Origin: Clostridiaceae bacterium
GTDB lineage: Bacteria > Bacillota > Clostridia > DSM-8532
Direction of reading: 5' to 3'
Assembly: GCA_012523705.1 (NCBI GenBank)
Contig: JAAYTU010000058.1
Location: forward strand, 1 to 35,183
DNA: 35,183 nt
Numbering within the stretch: the first letter of the stretch is position 1; each line of letters starts with the position of its first letter. Positions 10,556 to 19,208 of the stretch are shown in pieces. The position numbers and the translations under genes are program-made. The notes beneath the pieces were generated by a model, which ran no database searches, was not told the origin of the DNA, and worked only from the letters and a program-made list of their open reading frames with translations.

Positions 10556-11314
10556 ATGTCAAAACGTACTATTATGGCAGCAGGAAACTGGAAGATGAAC
10601 AAGACACCTGGCGAGACAAAAGAATTTGTTAATGCGTTAAAGGGACTTGTTGCTGGTAGTAATTCAGAGGTAGTGATAGGTGTACCATCTGTTTGCATCC
10701 CTGCAGCGACAGAAGTGGCAAAGGGTTCAAATATTAAAGTGGCAGCACAAAATGTTCACTTTGAAGCCAGCGGAGCCTATACAGGAGAGGTTTCCTGTGC
10801 AATGCTCAAGGAGCTGGGTGTGGAATATGTAATTATCGGACACTCAGAGAGACGCGAGTATTTTGGCGAAACAAACGAAATGATTAACAAAAAGGCAAGA
10901 GCAATTCTGGATGCTGGTATGCTTCCAATCATTTGCTGCGGCGAGACTCTTACCCAGAGAGAGCAGGGCGTAACTGCTGAGCATGTTCGCTATCAGATAA
11001 AAATTGCTCTTCTCGGTCTTAGCGCTGATGAAGTTTCAAAGCTTGTAATTGCTTATGAACCTATCTGGGCCATAGGAACTGGGAAAACTGCAACCGATGA
11101 GCAAGCTGAAGAGGTTTGCGCGGTTATCCGCCAGCTTTTAGTTGAGCTGTATGGTAATGATGTTGCTGAGAAAACCCGTATATTATATGGTGGAAGTGTA
11201 AATGCAGGAAATGCAAAGGCACTGTTCTCCATGCCTAATATTGATGGCGGCCTAGTTGGTGGTGCAAGCCTTAAACTGGATGCTTTTGAACAGATCGTGA
11301 AACACGACGCCTGA
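10556..11314 (+). CDS. tpiA: Triosephosphate isomerase
   Basis: AAGNWKMNKT, IIGHSERREYFGE, YEPIWAIGTGKTA; start ATG at 10556 downstream of aaaggttgg. Confidence 0.98.
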   Translation: MSKRTIMAAGNWKMNKTPGETKEFVNALKGLVAGSNSEVVIGVPSVCIPAATEVAKGSNIKVAAQNVHFEASGAYTGEVSCAMLKELGVEYVIIGHSERREYFGETNEMINKKARAILDAGMLPIICCGETLTQREQGVTAEHVRYQIKIALLGLSADEVSKLVIAYEPIWAIGTGKTATDEQAEEVCAVIRQLLVELYGNDVAEKTRILYGGSVNAGNAKALFSMPNIDGGLVGGASLKLDAFEQIVKHDA

Positions 11315-11328
11315 AATTAGTTTTCATG

Positions 11329-11358
11329 CCCTCCGGTAAGTACTTACCGGAGGGTTTT
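11329..11358 (+). terminator. Terminator formed by a perfect 26-bp palindrome
   Basis: CCCTCCGGTAAGT|ACTTACCGGAGGG followed by TTTT. Confidence 0.75.
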
Positions 11359-11407
11359 ATGGACTTATGTACTTAATCAGATAGTTATTTAGAAAGGTAT
11401 GAGTTTT

Positions 11408-13042
11408 ATGCTAAAAAGAAACGGTTATACTCCTGCCGAAGGACCTATACTACTAGTCGTAATGGATGGAATCGGAATCAGCGATTCAACAGTAGGAAAT
11501 GCGGTTAAGGATGCCTACACCCCTAATCTTGATAAACTTATGAAGGATAATCCCTATGTTCTATTAAAGGCTCACGGGACAGCAGTTGGCCTGCCTACCG
11601 ACGATGACATGGGTAATTCCGAGGTGGGTCATAATGCTATAGGGGCCGGCCAGATTTATGCCCAGGGGGCAAAGCTTGTTACTGAGGCAATTAATAGCAG
11701 GGAAATGTTTAATGCTAAGGGATGGAATGAGGTAAAGGCTAACTGTGTTTCTAATGAATCAACACTGCACTTTATCGGTCTTTTTAGCGATGGAAATGTA
11801 CATTCACATATTGACCATCTTAAGGCCATGATAATTCAAGCTAAAGAGGAAGGCATAAAGAAGGTCCGTGTTCATATTTTATTAGATGGACGTGATGTTG
11901 GCGAGACATCGGCTTTAGAATATGTAACACCCTTTGAGGCCTTTTTGGGTGAATTAAATGATTCTGAATTTGACGCCAGAATAGCCAGTGGTGGCGGGCG
12001 TATGAACATTACAATGGACAGGTATGAGGCAAACTGGAGTATGGTCGAAAGAGGTTGGCATACTCATGTACTGGGTGAAGGCAGATTATTTGATTCAGCT
12101 ACTGAAGCTATTGAAACTCTTAGAAATGAGACTAATGCTATAGATCAGGATCTTCCGCCCTTTATTATCGGTGAGAATAATAAGCCTGTAGGTACTATCG
12201 AGGATGGAGATAGTGTGATATTCTTCAATTTCCGTGGAGATCGCGCTATTGAAATATCCAAAGCCTTTGAACAACAAGATTTTAAGCATTTCGACAGAAA
12301 GAGATGGCCTAAGGTTACTTATGCAGGGATGCTTGAATATGATGGGGATCTTCATATTCCTAGCAGATATTTGGTTAACCCTCCTTCAATCAAGCATACA
12401 ATGAGCCAATATCTTGTGGAGGCTGGAGTAAGCCAGCTAGCTGTTTCGGAGACTCAAAAGTTTGGGCATGTGACATATTTCTGGAACGGTAATAACTCAG
12501 GGAAATTTGATGATGTATTGGAGACCTTCTGTGAGATACCATCTGACATTATTCCCTTTGAGCAAAGGCCCTGGATGAAGGCGGCCCAAGTAACAGATAA
12601 AACCATAGAGCTTTTAAATACCGGGAACTATACGTTTGGAAGAATTAATCTGGCAAATGGCGATATGGTAGGTCATACTGGTAATTATGCTGCTGCAAAA
12701 ATTGCAGTAGAAACTGTAGATCTTTGTCTAGGCAGGTTAATTCCTGTAATTGAGAAGCTTGGTGGAGTTCTTATTGTCACAGCAGATCATGGAAATGCTG
12801 ATGAAATGTATGAAATAGATAAGTCAGGTAATGCAAAGACTGACAGCCTTGGCAAGATAAAGGCCAAAACCAGTCATACCCTAAGCAAGGTACCCTTTAT
12901 TATTTATGACAAGGGGAATAAAGGGAAATATTCTTTTGCAGAGGGGGACTATGGGCTTGCCAATATCGCTGCGACTGTTGTTAATTTATTAGGATATGAA
13001 GCACCTGAATTATGGGAAAAATCAATGATAGAAATTAAATAG
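11408..13042 (+). CDS. gpmI: 2,3-bisphosphoglycerate-independent phosphoglycerate mutase
   Basis: VVMDGIGISDS, MGNSEVGHNAIGAG, TADHGNADEM; start at 11408 spaced better from agaaagg than 11399. Confidence 0.94.
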   Translation: MLKRNGYTPAEGPILLVVMDGIGISDSTVGNAVKDAYTPNLDKLMKDNPYVLLKAHGTAVGLPTDDDMGNSEVGHNAIGAGQIYAQGAKLVTEAINSREMFNAKGWNEVKANCVSNESTLHFIGLFSDGNVHSHIDHLKAMIIQAKEEGIKKVRVHILLDGRDVGETSALEYVTPFEAFLGELNDSEFDARIASGGGRMNITMDRYEANWSMVERGWHTHVLGEGRLFDSATEAIETLRNETNAIDQDLPPFIIGENNKPVGTIEDGDSVIFFNFRGDRAIEISKAFEQQDFKHFDRKRWPKVTYAGMLEYDGDLHIPSRYLVNPPSIKHTMSQYLVEAGVSQLAVSETQKFGHVTYFWNGNNSGKFDDVLETFCEIPSDIIPFEQRPWMKAAQVTDKTIELLNTGNYTFGRINLANGDMVGHTGNYAAAKIAVETVDLCLGRLIPVIEKLGGVLIVTADHGNADEMYEIDKSGNAKTDSLGKIKAKTSHTLSKVPFIIYDKGNKGKYSFAEGDYGLANIAATVVNLLGYEAPELWEKSMIEIK

Positions 13043-13077
13043 TTTATTGCTTTTTAAGATCTTATGAGTTATTATTG

Positions 13078-13103
13078 AGGCAGGGATTTTATCCCTGCTT
13101 TAA
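13078..13103 (+). terminator. Intrinsic terminator after gpmI
   Basis: GGCAGGGA-TTTTA-TCCCTGC followed by TTTA. Confidence 0.65.
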
Positions 13104-13132
13104 AATCCCAAAAGCAATATTTGGAGCATTTT

Positions 13133-13546
13133 ATGCGTATATTAGGTATAGACTATGGTGATGCTAGAATAGGAATAGCAGTTAGTGATCCACTAGGTTT
13201 AACAGCACAGTCCATTGAAACTATTAGTTGGAAGAATGACATCAATCGTCCAATTAATCGAATTAAGGAAATTGTTGAATCATATGATTGCGAGGCTGTT
13301 GTTGTAGGTCTTCCCAGAAATATGAACGGAACTGTGGGGCCCAGAGAGCTCAAAACACGTGAATTTATGCAGCTTCTTGAAAGTGCATTACCTCGGACCA
13401 GGATAATTCCATGGGATGAACGGTTAACGACTGTTATGGCTCAGCGTGCTATGCATAATATGGGTATTGAAGCGAAAAAACAAAAGGGCAAGCTCGATCA
13501 AATAGCTGCATCTTTTATATTACAGGGATATTTAGATTCATTATAA
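13133..13546 (+). CDS. ruvX: YqgF/RuvX-type RNase H-fold protein
   Basis: MRILGIDYGDARIGIAVSDPLGLTAQ, VVGLPRNMNGTVG, DERLTTVMAQ; start 13133 after ttggag. Confidence 0.92.
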   Translation: MRILGIDYGDARIGIAVSDPLGLTAQSIETISWKNDINRPINRIKEIVESYDCEAVVVGLPRNMNGTVGPRELKTREFMQLLESALPRTRIIPWDERLTTVMAQRAMHNMGIEAKKQKGKLDQIAASFILQGYLDSL

Positions 13547-13579
13547 AATATCCCTAATTTTATTTGAGAGGAGAATATT

Positions 13580-13885
13580 ATGGATAACGAACGTGAAATA
13601 ATTGAATTGACTGGTGAAGAAGGAGATTCAATCAAATGCGAGTATCTGGACACAGTACTTGTTGAGGACAATGAATACGTTGTATTATTACCATTGGATG
13701 GAGAAGCCGATGGATGCGATTCATGTGATTGTGGAGACCATGAGTGCACATATGAAGTTATCATTATGAAAATAGATAAGAACGAGGACGGAGAGTTCTT
13801 GATACCTGTTGAAGATGATGACGAATTGGAAAAGGCCTTTGAAGTCTTCATGGATCAAATCGACGAAGAAGACGACGAGGATTAA
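13580..13885 (+). CDS. DUF1292 family protein (YrzB-like)
   Basis: 101 aa acidic protein directly after ruvX, as in other Firmicutes; EYVVLLPLDGEAD..YEVIIMKID pattern. Confidence 0.85.
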   Translation: MDNEREIIELTGEEGDSIKCEYLDTVLVEDNEYVVLLPLDGEADGCDSCDCGDHECTYEVIIMKIDKNEDGEFLIPVEDDDELEKAFEVFMDQIDEEDDED

Positions 13886-13917
13886 TAATCGTTAATAGTC
13901 TAAAGAATTAATTGAAC

Positions 13918-13945
13918 AAAGGGTGACAGCTTTTTTTGTTACCCT
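13918..13945 (+). terminator. Hairpin with U-rich loop after the DUF1292 gene
   Basis: AAGGGTGACA-gctttttt-TGTTACCCTT. Confidence 0.5.
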
Positions 13946-14099
13946 TGATCTTCATACTCTTTGCTGTTATCTAGCTTTTAGCTGCAGTACATATTTTAGC
14001 CTTTGACTTTTGTTAATAATAAGCTTTCACAGGTATTGCCTGACAGCAAGTTGCTTTACCCGATTATTACAAAAGAAAAATGAGGTGAACATAAAGGCA

Positions 14100-15143
14100 A
14101 TGAAAAAGAAAAAGGTTTTGTTACTATTTTTATGTGGTTTATTTTTGTTTTTGTGTAGTTGTGGAAATCAAGAAGAACCAACTGCTGCAGATACCCCTAC
14201 TCCAACAGCAACCCCGGAATCGACACCAACACCCGAACCGACCCCTGTAATTTTTAATCCGGATTTTGTTGTTCCTGATTCATCAAAGCGACCTGTGGCC
14301 GTCATGATTGATAATCAGGGTGACCGGGTTTTGCCCCAGGGAGGAATTGCTCAGGCACAATTAGTATATGAAATTCTGACTGAGTATAATATTACACGCT
14401 ATATGGCTGTGTTTTGGGATACATTACCTGAAATGGTGGGACCGGTAAGAAGCTCGCGCCATTATTTTCTGGATTATGTTCTGGAGCACGATGCAATATA
14501 TACTCATGCGGGGGGCAGCACCTATGCCTACAGAGATATTCCTAAATTGAAAATACAGAACATTGATTATCAGGTTCACTCTTCTGCCTTTTGGGACCTG
14601 ACAAAAGATATAAACAATTGGCAGGATTCTTATACTTCAAGAGAAAGAATTGAAAAATTTGTTTCTGATAAAAAATACCGTGAAGAATCTAAGGTATCCT
14701 TCCATTTTTCCTACCATGATGAGTTTATAGTACCAGATGGTACTGATGCAACAGATGTTTTTATTCAGTTTTCTTCCGGCAATGACAGTACCTGTGGCTA
14801 TATATATGATGAGAATGAAAAGGTCTATTTAAGATCAAGAATTGGTAAGGTGCATATAGACCGCAATACAGAAGAGCAAATCAAAACCACAAATATAATA
14901 GTGCTGAAAATATCAAGCCCTTTAATAGAGGGGGATGCCTATGGCAGAAGAAACCTGTTAAATATAGGTAAGGGCGAGGGCTATTATATTACAGGCGGAA
15001 AGGCTATTCCAATCGAGTGGTCAAAATCAGCCAGAGATGCACAAACACAGTATACGACAGAGAATGGAAAGCCTTTGGTATTGAACAGAGGACAAACATG
15101 GATTGAGGTTGTACCCAAATTAGAGTATTTAACCATGAAGTAG
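14100..15143 (+). CDS. DUF3048 (YerB-like) lipoprotein
   Basis: Signal peptide with lipobox LFLCSCG, Thr-Pro linker (TPTPTATPESTPTPEPTP), RPVAVMIDNQGDRVLPQGGIAQAQLVYEI. Start moved from 14010 to 14100. Confidence 0.85.
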   Translation: MKKKKVLLLFLCGLFLFLCSCGNQEEPTAADTPTPTATPESTPTPEPTPVIFNPDFVVPDSSKRPVAVMIDNQGDRVLPQGGIAQAQLVYEILTEYNITRYMAVFWDTLPEMVGPVRSSRHYFLDYVLEHDAIYTHAGGSTYAYRDIPKLKIQNIDYQVHSSAFWDLTKDINNWQDSYTSRERIEKFVSDKKYREESKVSFHFSYHDEFIVPDGTDATDVFIQFSSGNDSTCGYIYDENEKVYLRSRIGKVHIDRNTEEQIKTTNIIVLKISSPLIEGDAYGRRNLLNIGKGEGYYITGGKAIPIEWSKSARDAQTQYTTENGKPLVLNRGQTWIEVVPKLEYLTMK

Positions 15144-15166
15144 TTAAACTTGAGGTATTTTTTAAT

Positions 15167-15196
15167 GGACTGGTTATAATCGACCAGTCCCTGTTT
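15167..15196 (+). terminator. Intrinsic terminator
   Basis: GGACTGGT-TATAATCG-ACCAGTCC then ctgttt. Confidence 0.65.
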
Positions 15197-15273
15197 ACCA
15201 AGCTTTCTATTTTACTTCTACACGGTTTATCTGTATAATTACTAATGTACTAAGTGATGGAGGGAAAAAATAT

Positions 15274-16473
15274 ATGGAAAGAATCATAGGCACAGTCTCC
15301 AGAGGCCTTCGTGCACCAATTTTCATGCAAGGCGATGATGTTGCCCAAATAGTTTGCGAGACCGTGTTGAAAGCGTCAGAGCTTGAGGGCTTTCCAGTCA
15401 GAGATAAGGATATCGTGGCTATAACTGAATCAGTTGTTGCACGCGCTCAAGGGAATTACGCTCACATTGACTCAATAGCAAAGGACATACATAATAAATT
15501 TGGGGACGATACTATTGGACTGGTGTTTCCAATTTTAAGCCGTAACCGCTTTGAAGTGTGCTTAAAAGGGATTGCAAAGGGAGCAAAAAAAATAGTCCTT
15601 ATGCTTAGCTATCCGGCTGATGAAGTGGGTAATCATCTCATTGATATGGATTTAATAGATGAAAAGGGCATTAATCCATGGGTGGATGTTTTAACAGAAG
15701 AGCAATACCGGGAGTTTTTCGGATACTGTAAACATACCTTCACCGGAGTGGATTATGTTGAGTTATACAAATCCATCATTAAAGAGTATGATTGCGATTA
15801 TGAAATAATCTTTGCAAATAATCCAAAGACTATCCTCAATTATACAAAAAATATTTTAGCCTGTGATATTCACTCAAGAAACAGAACAAAGAGAATATTA
15901 ACTGAGAATGGGGCTGACAAGGTATATACTCTTGACGACATACTTTCGTCACCTGTTGACGGCAGTGGCTATAATGAGCATTATGGTCTTCTAGGATCTA
16001 ATAAATCGACAGAGGATACGGTTAAGCTTTTCCCTAGAGATTGTCAGACCTTGGTTCATAATATCCAGGCTTTAATACTCCAAAAAACTGGGAAAAAAGT
16101 TGAAGTCATGGTTTATGGAGACGGTGCTTTTAAGGACCCTGTAGGGAAGATATGGGAATTGGCTGACCCTGTGGTTTCTCCGGGATATACTGAAGGCCTT
16201 AAGGGTACACCAAGTGAGATCAAGTTGAAGTATCTAGCCGATAACAATTTCTCTGACCTTAGTGGAGAAGCATTAAAAAAAGCAGTATCGGGATACATCC
16301 AGGATAAAAAAGGTAATTCCGTTGATGCTGATGCTATCGAAGCCCAAGGAACCACGCCCAGAAGGCTTACTGATTTAATAGGATCTTTGTGTGACTTAAC
16401 CTCCGGCAGTGGAGATAAGGGAACACCGATTATTCATATTCAAGGATACTTTGACAGTTTTTCAGAAGATTAA
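15274..16473 (+). CDS. Coenzyme F420-0:L-glutamate ligase (CofE)-like family protein
   Basis: 399 aa; DKDIVAITESVVARAQGN near N-terminus and VMVYGDGAFKDPVGKIWELADPVVSPGY resemble the CofE fold family; SD ggaggg. Confidence 0.7.
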   Translation: MERIIGTVSRGLRAPIFMQGDDVAQIVCETVLKASELEGFPVRDKDIVAITESVVARAQGNYAHIDSIAKDIHNKFGDDTIGLVFPILSRNRFEVCLKGIAKGAKKIVLMLSYPADEVGNHLIDMDLIDEKGINPWVDVLTEEQYREFFGYCKHTFTGVDYVELYKSIIKEYDCDYEIIFANNPKTILNYTKNILACDIHSRNRTKRILTENGADKVYTLDDILSSPVDGSGYNEHYGLLGSNKSTEDTVKLFPRDCQTLVHNIQALILQKTGKKVEVMVYGDGAFKDPVGKIWELADPVVSPGYTEGLKGTPSEIKLKYLADNNFSDLSGEALKKAVSGYIQDKKGNSVDADAIEAQGTTPRRLTDLIGSLCDLTSGSGDKGTPIIHIQGYFDSFSED

Positions 16474-16475
16474 TT

Positions 16476-16500
16476 AAAGGCACCCTCATAAGGGTGCCTT
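16476..16500. terminator. Bidirectional-looking terminator
   Basis: AAAGGCACCCT-CATA-AGGGTGCCTT between convergent genes. Confidence 0.75.
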
Positions 16501-16534
16501 AATAGTTTTAGACCAGATAGATGCGTTTCAGTCG

Positions 16535-16822
16535 TTAATTCCTTTTAAGTAATATGTCCAATATAAGGGCTCCGATTATTGTAACCACCCAGAATCTACA
16601 AGAGTATAGAACAATCCACTTAATATATTCAACCCGTTCATTTAAGTCTATAGCGCCGGTTATGTAAGCTACAGAAAGACACAAAGCGGCTAATGTAAGG
16701 ATAAATAAAACAATGAAGCCTAGCTTTATAAGGATTTTGCTTGGTTTTTCGAGTTCTGTAAATCTTTCGTCAGCTCGCTTCGCAAATTTTCGTAGACGAT
16801 GCATGTATTTTTTTTCGTTCAT
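16535..16822 (-). CDS. Small membrane protein, unknown function
   Basis: 95 aa, two predicted hydrophobic helices; ggaggga SD on minus strand. Confidence 0.7.
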   Translation of the reverse strand: MNEKKYMHRLRKFAKRADERFTELEKPSKILIKLGFIVLFILTLAALCLSVAYITGAIDLNERVEYIKWIVLYSCRFWVVTIIGALILDILLKRN

Positions 16823-16991
16823 TTAATGTCCCTCCAAATGTATCTTACTATTATAAATTAACATAGATGATGGGCCTGAAACAATAAACAAAAAGTGGGA
16901 CTTGTATTAACTATGAGATAACCTACTATTACGGCAAGAAGAACACAGGCTATACCCGTTAGGTAATAAATACATTGCTTAAGCCTTTGTC

Positions 16992-17020
16992 TTGACTTTT
17001 AATATAATTATAGTTACAAT
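16992..17020 (+). promoter_or_regulatory. SigmaA-type promoter
   Basis: TTGACT-N17-TACAAT upstream of the zinc-ribbon gene. Confidence 0.6.
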
Positions 17021-17091
17021 TTTTATGAAACCATGCAGAATTTTCATGTCATTATTATTAATGGCCATTGAGGTCGAACTGGAGGGGTTAT

Positions 17092-17814
17092 ATGTATTGT
17101 AAGAATTGTGATCAGTCGTTTTCCGATGAACATGTTTTCTGTAACAACTGTGGTGCAAAACTTGAAGATATAGATGCTGCCACTGAAGCCCTATTGGAAA
17201 ATAATACCGAAGACAATGCTGTGGCAGACGTAAATACCGAGCCTCAGCCAGCAGCGGAGCAGGAAGCTGCAGAAACAAGACCTGAACCTGTGTTACAGCC
17301 TGAATCACAACCTGAACCACAGCCACAGCCCGTACCTAAAACAGAGCCTAAGCCAGAAAACACTATACCACAAGCTGTTGCACCGGAAGATTTCAAGAGT
17401 ACGGCACAATCAACCCAACCTGTTGCTGTTTCATCGGAACCAGTTGTTGATAAAAAGCAGAGCAAGACCGTATCCTTTATTACATGGCTTATTATTATTA
17501 TTATTAATATTATACCATTCACTGCAGGGGTCATATATACTGTGGGCTCCCTGGTTTCTCCCTTCTTCAATCTGGATAACATTACTGTCGAAGGACTTAT
17601 ACTGCCAGCGTTATCTTTAATCTATGTAGTTATGTTGTTTCTTTGGGCCTTTGGAAAGCCCAAAGCCCGTTCATTAAAGAATTATTCAAAGGCAACACTA
17701 ATAATGGCTGGTATTATTATAGTAGTTGGATTTGTTATATTCCTGTTATTGCGCGATTACATTCTTGATATTATTGAAAACCTTCCATCTATATATGGGG
17801 AATTTCCTTTCTAG
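17092..17814 (+). CDS. Zinc-ribbon domain membrane protein
   Basis: MYCKNCDQSFSDEHVFCNNCGAKL at the N-terminus, Pro/Glu/Gln-rich linker, C-terminal TM segments; start 17092 after ggagggg. Confidence 0.8.
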   Translation: MYCKNCDQSFSDEHVFCNNCGAKLEDIDAATEALLENNTEDNAVADVNTEPQPAAEQEAAETRPEPVLQPESQPEPQPQPVPKTEPKPENTIPQAVAPEDFKSTAQSTQPVAVSSEPVVDKKQSKTVSFITWLIIIIINIIPFTAGVIYTVGSLVSPFFNLDNITVEGLILPALSLIYVVMLFLWAFGKPKARSLKNYSKATLIMAGIIIVVGFVIFLLLRDYILDIIENLPSIYGEFPF

Positions 17815-17959
17815 GACGGCTATGTTTTTTTAAATAAGAATTGAATTATTTGATTGCCTCAAAAACTTTCCATTTGTTCTTGGGGCAATCTGCGTTTTTA
17901 TTGGTATTTTTAGCAAATGGAATCTCCCTCAAATATATCGTATTTTATCAAAATACTTA

Positions 17960-17988
17960 TGGACAAGTTTATTATACTATGGTAATAT
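17960..17988 (+). promoter_or_regulatory. SigmaA promoter of the pyr operon
   Basis: TGGACA-N17-TAATAT, about 30 nt upstream of the leader ORF. Confidence 0.6.
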
Positions 17989-18019
17989 AATTTGAAAATA
18001 ACTTTGAGAGGGAAGGAAC

Positions 18020-18142
18020 ATGGTGTACTTAATGGTGGAAAAACTAAAGACGAACTCTTTTAACAGGATTAACACCGGGTCACTTATTCCCTTTTCCATA
18101 ACAATTGAATCATTGCAAGTTAATTATTGCTTTTACAAATAG
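18020..18142 (+). CDS. Putative pyr-operon leader peptide, 40 aa
   Basis: MVYLMVEKLKTNSFNRINTGSLIPFSITIESLQVNYCFYK*; SD-like gagagggaagg upstream; stop codon TAG (then TAA) is inside the 5' arm of the terminator. Absent from the ORF track because it is short. Confidence 0.6.
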   Translation: MVYLMVEKLKTNSFNRINTGSLIPFSITIESLQVNYCFYK

Positions 18143-18168
18143 TAAGACAACGGTCTTACTATTTTTTT
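18138..18168 (+). terminator. Attenuator-type intrinsic terminator upstream of pyrB
   Basis: AATAGTAAGAC-AACG-GTCTTACTATT with continuous T-run (18162-18168). Confidence 0.88.
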
Positions 18169-18281
18169 ATGACCGGGGCTAATAATCCTGCTCCAAGAGT
18201 TTAAGAGTTCAACAAGAATTATTAAAAGCAATAAGAACTTTTTGAGGATACGAAAAGTAGTCATAGGGAGTGAAATAGATT

Positions 18282-19208
18282 ATGAAGCTTAGATCCAAGG
18301 ATTTACTGGGCTTATATCATCTTGGTGCTGATGAAATCAATTATATATTGGACACGGCCAAAGATATGAAGAAAATTGTTCTTAGCTCTATGAAGAAAGT
18401 AAACTATCTTCAGGGAAGGTCGGTAGTAAGCCTTTTTTATGAAAACAGCACACGCACGCGGGTATCCTTTGAACTGGCCGCCAAATACATGGGTGCCCAG
18501 GCAGTTAACGTTTCTGTAAATTCAAGCAGTGTAGCTAAAGGAGAAACCCTGATCGATACCGGTAAAACCCTTGATGCTATGGGTACTGACATTGTTATTA
18601 TGCGCCATAACCAGTCAGGCGCTCCTAATCTCCTCGCTAAAAATATAAAGGCATCAGTTATTAATGCAGGTGATGGCATGCACGAGCATCCCACCCAGGC
18701 ACTGCTTGATATGCTTACCATGATAGAGGAGTTTGGATCTTTAAAGGGACTTAAGGTAGCAATAATAGGTGACATCTATCATAGCCGCGTTGCCAGAAGT
18801 AATATTATCGGCCTGAATAAAATGGGTGCAAAGGTACAAATATATGCACCGTCTACCTTAATGCCGGTGGGAATTGAAGAGTTAGGAGTAAAGATTTGTC
18901 CAACTATAGAGGATGCAACTAAAGACTGTGATGTAGTAATGGCATTGAGAATTCAGCTCGAAAGGCAAAAGAACGCTTTGTTCCCCACCAGTAATGAATA
19001 TTCAAAATTCTTCGGATTAAATCCTGATAATATCAAGGGGACCAAAAAAAATGTTCTTTTTATGCACCCGGGACCTGTAAACAGAGGCCTGGAAATGACC
19101 TCCTCCTTAATTGATGCCGACAACTCTGTAATTAATAAGCAGGTTACCAATGGTGTAGCTGTGAGGATGGCATTGCTTTATTTGCTTATAGGGAGGGATG
19201 AGCTATGA
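18282..19208 (+). CDS. pyrB: Aspartate carbamoyltransferase catalytic chain
   Basis: FYENSTRTRVSFELAAKYMGA, HEHPTQALLDMLTM; heads the pyrimidine operon. Confidence 0.97.
   Translation: MKLRSKDLLGLYHLGADEINYILDTAKDMKKIVLSSMKKVNYLQGRSVVSLFYENSTRTRVSFELAAKYMGAQAVNVSVNSSSVAKGETLIDTGKTLDAMGTDIVIMRHNQSGAPNLLAKNIKASVINAGDGMHEHPTQALLDMLTMIEEFGSLKGLKVAIIGDIYHSRVARSNIIGLNKMGAKVQIYAPSTLMPVGIEELGVKICPTIEDATKDCDVVMALRIQLERQKNALFPTSNEYSKFFGLNPDNIKGTKKNVLFMHPGPVNRGLEMTSSLIDADNSVINKQVTNGVAVRMALLYLLIGRDEL

Noticed and set aside
16862-16990. Minus-strand hydrophobic frame (CIYYLTGIACVLLAVIVGYLIVNTSPTFC...)
   Set aside because: TM-like, but there is no usable start codon or SD in frame; could be a remnant but not supportable as a gene.
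18000-18281. PyrR-dependent attenuator
   Set aside because: I found no sequence like the PyrR binding loop (ARUCCNGNGAGGYU-type); the leader-ORF geometry fits better. A profile search would be decisive.
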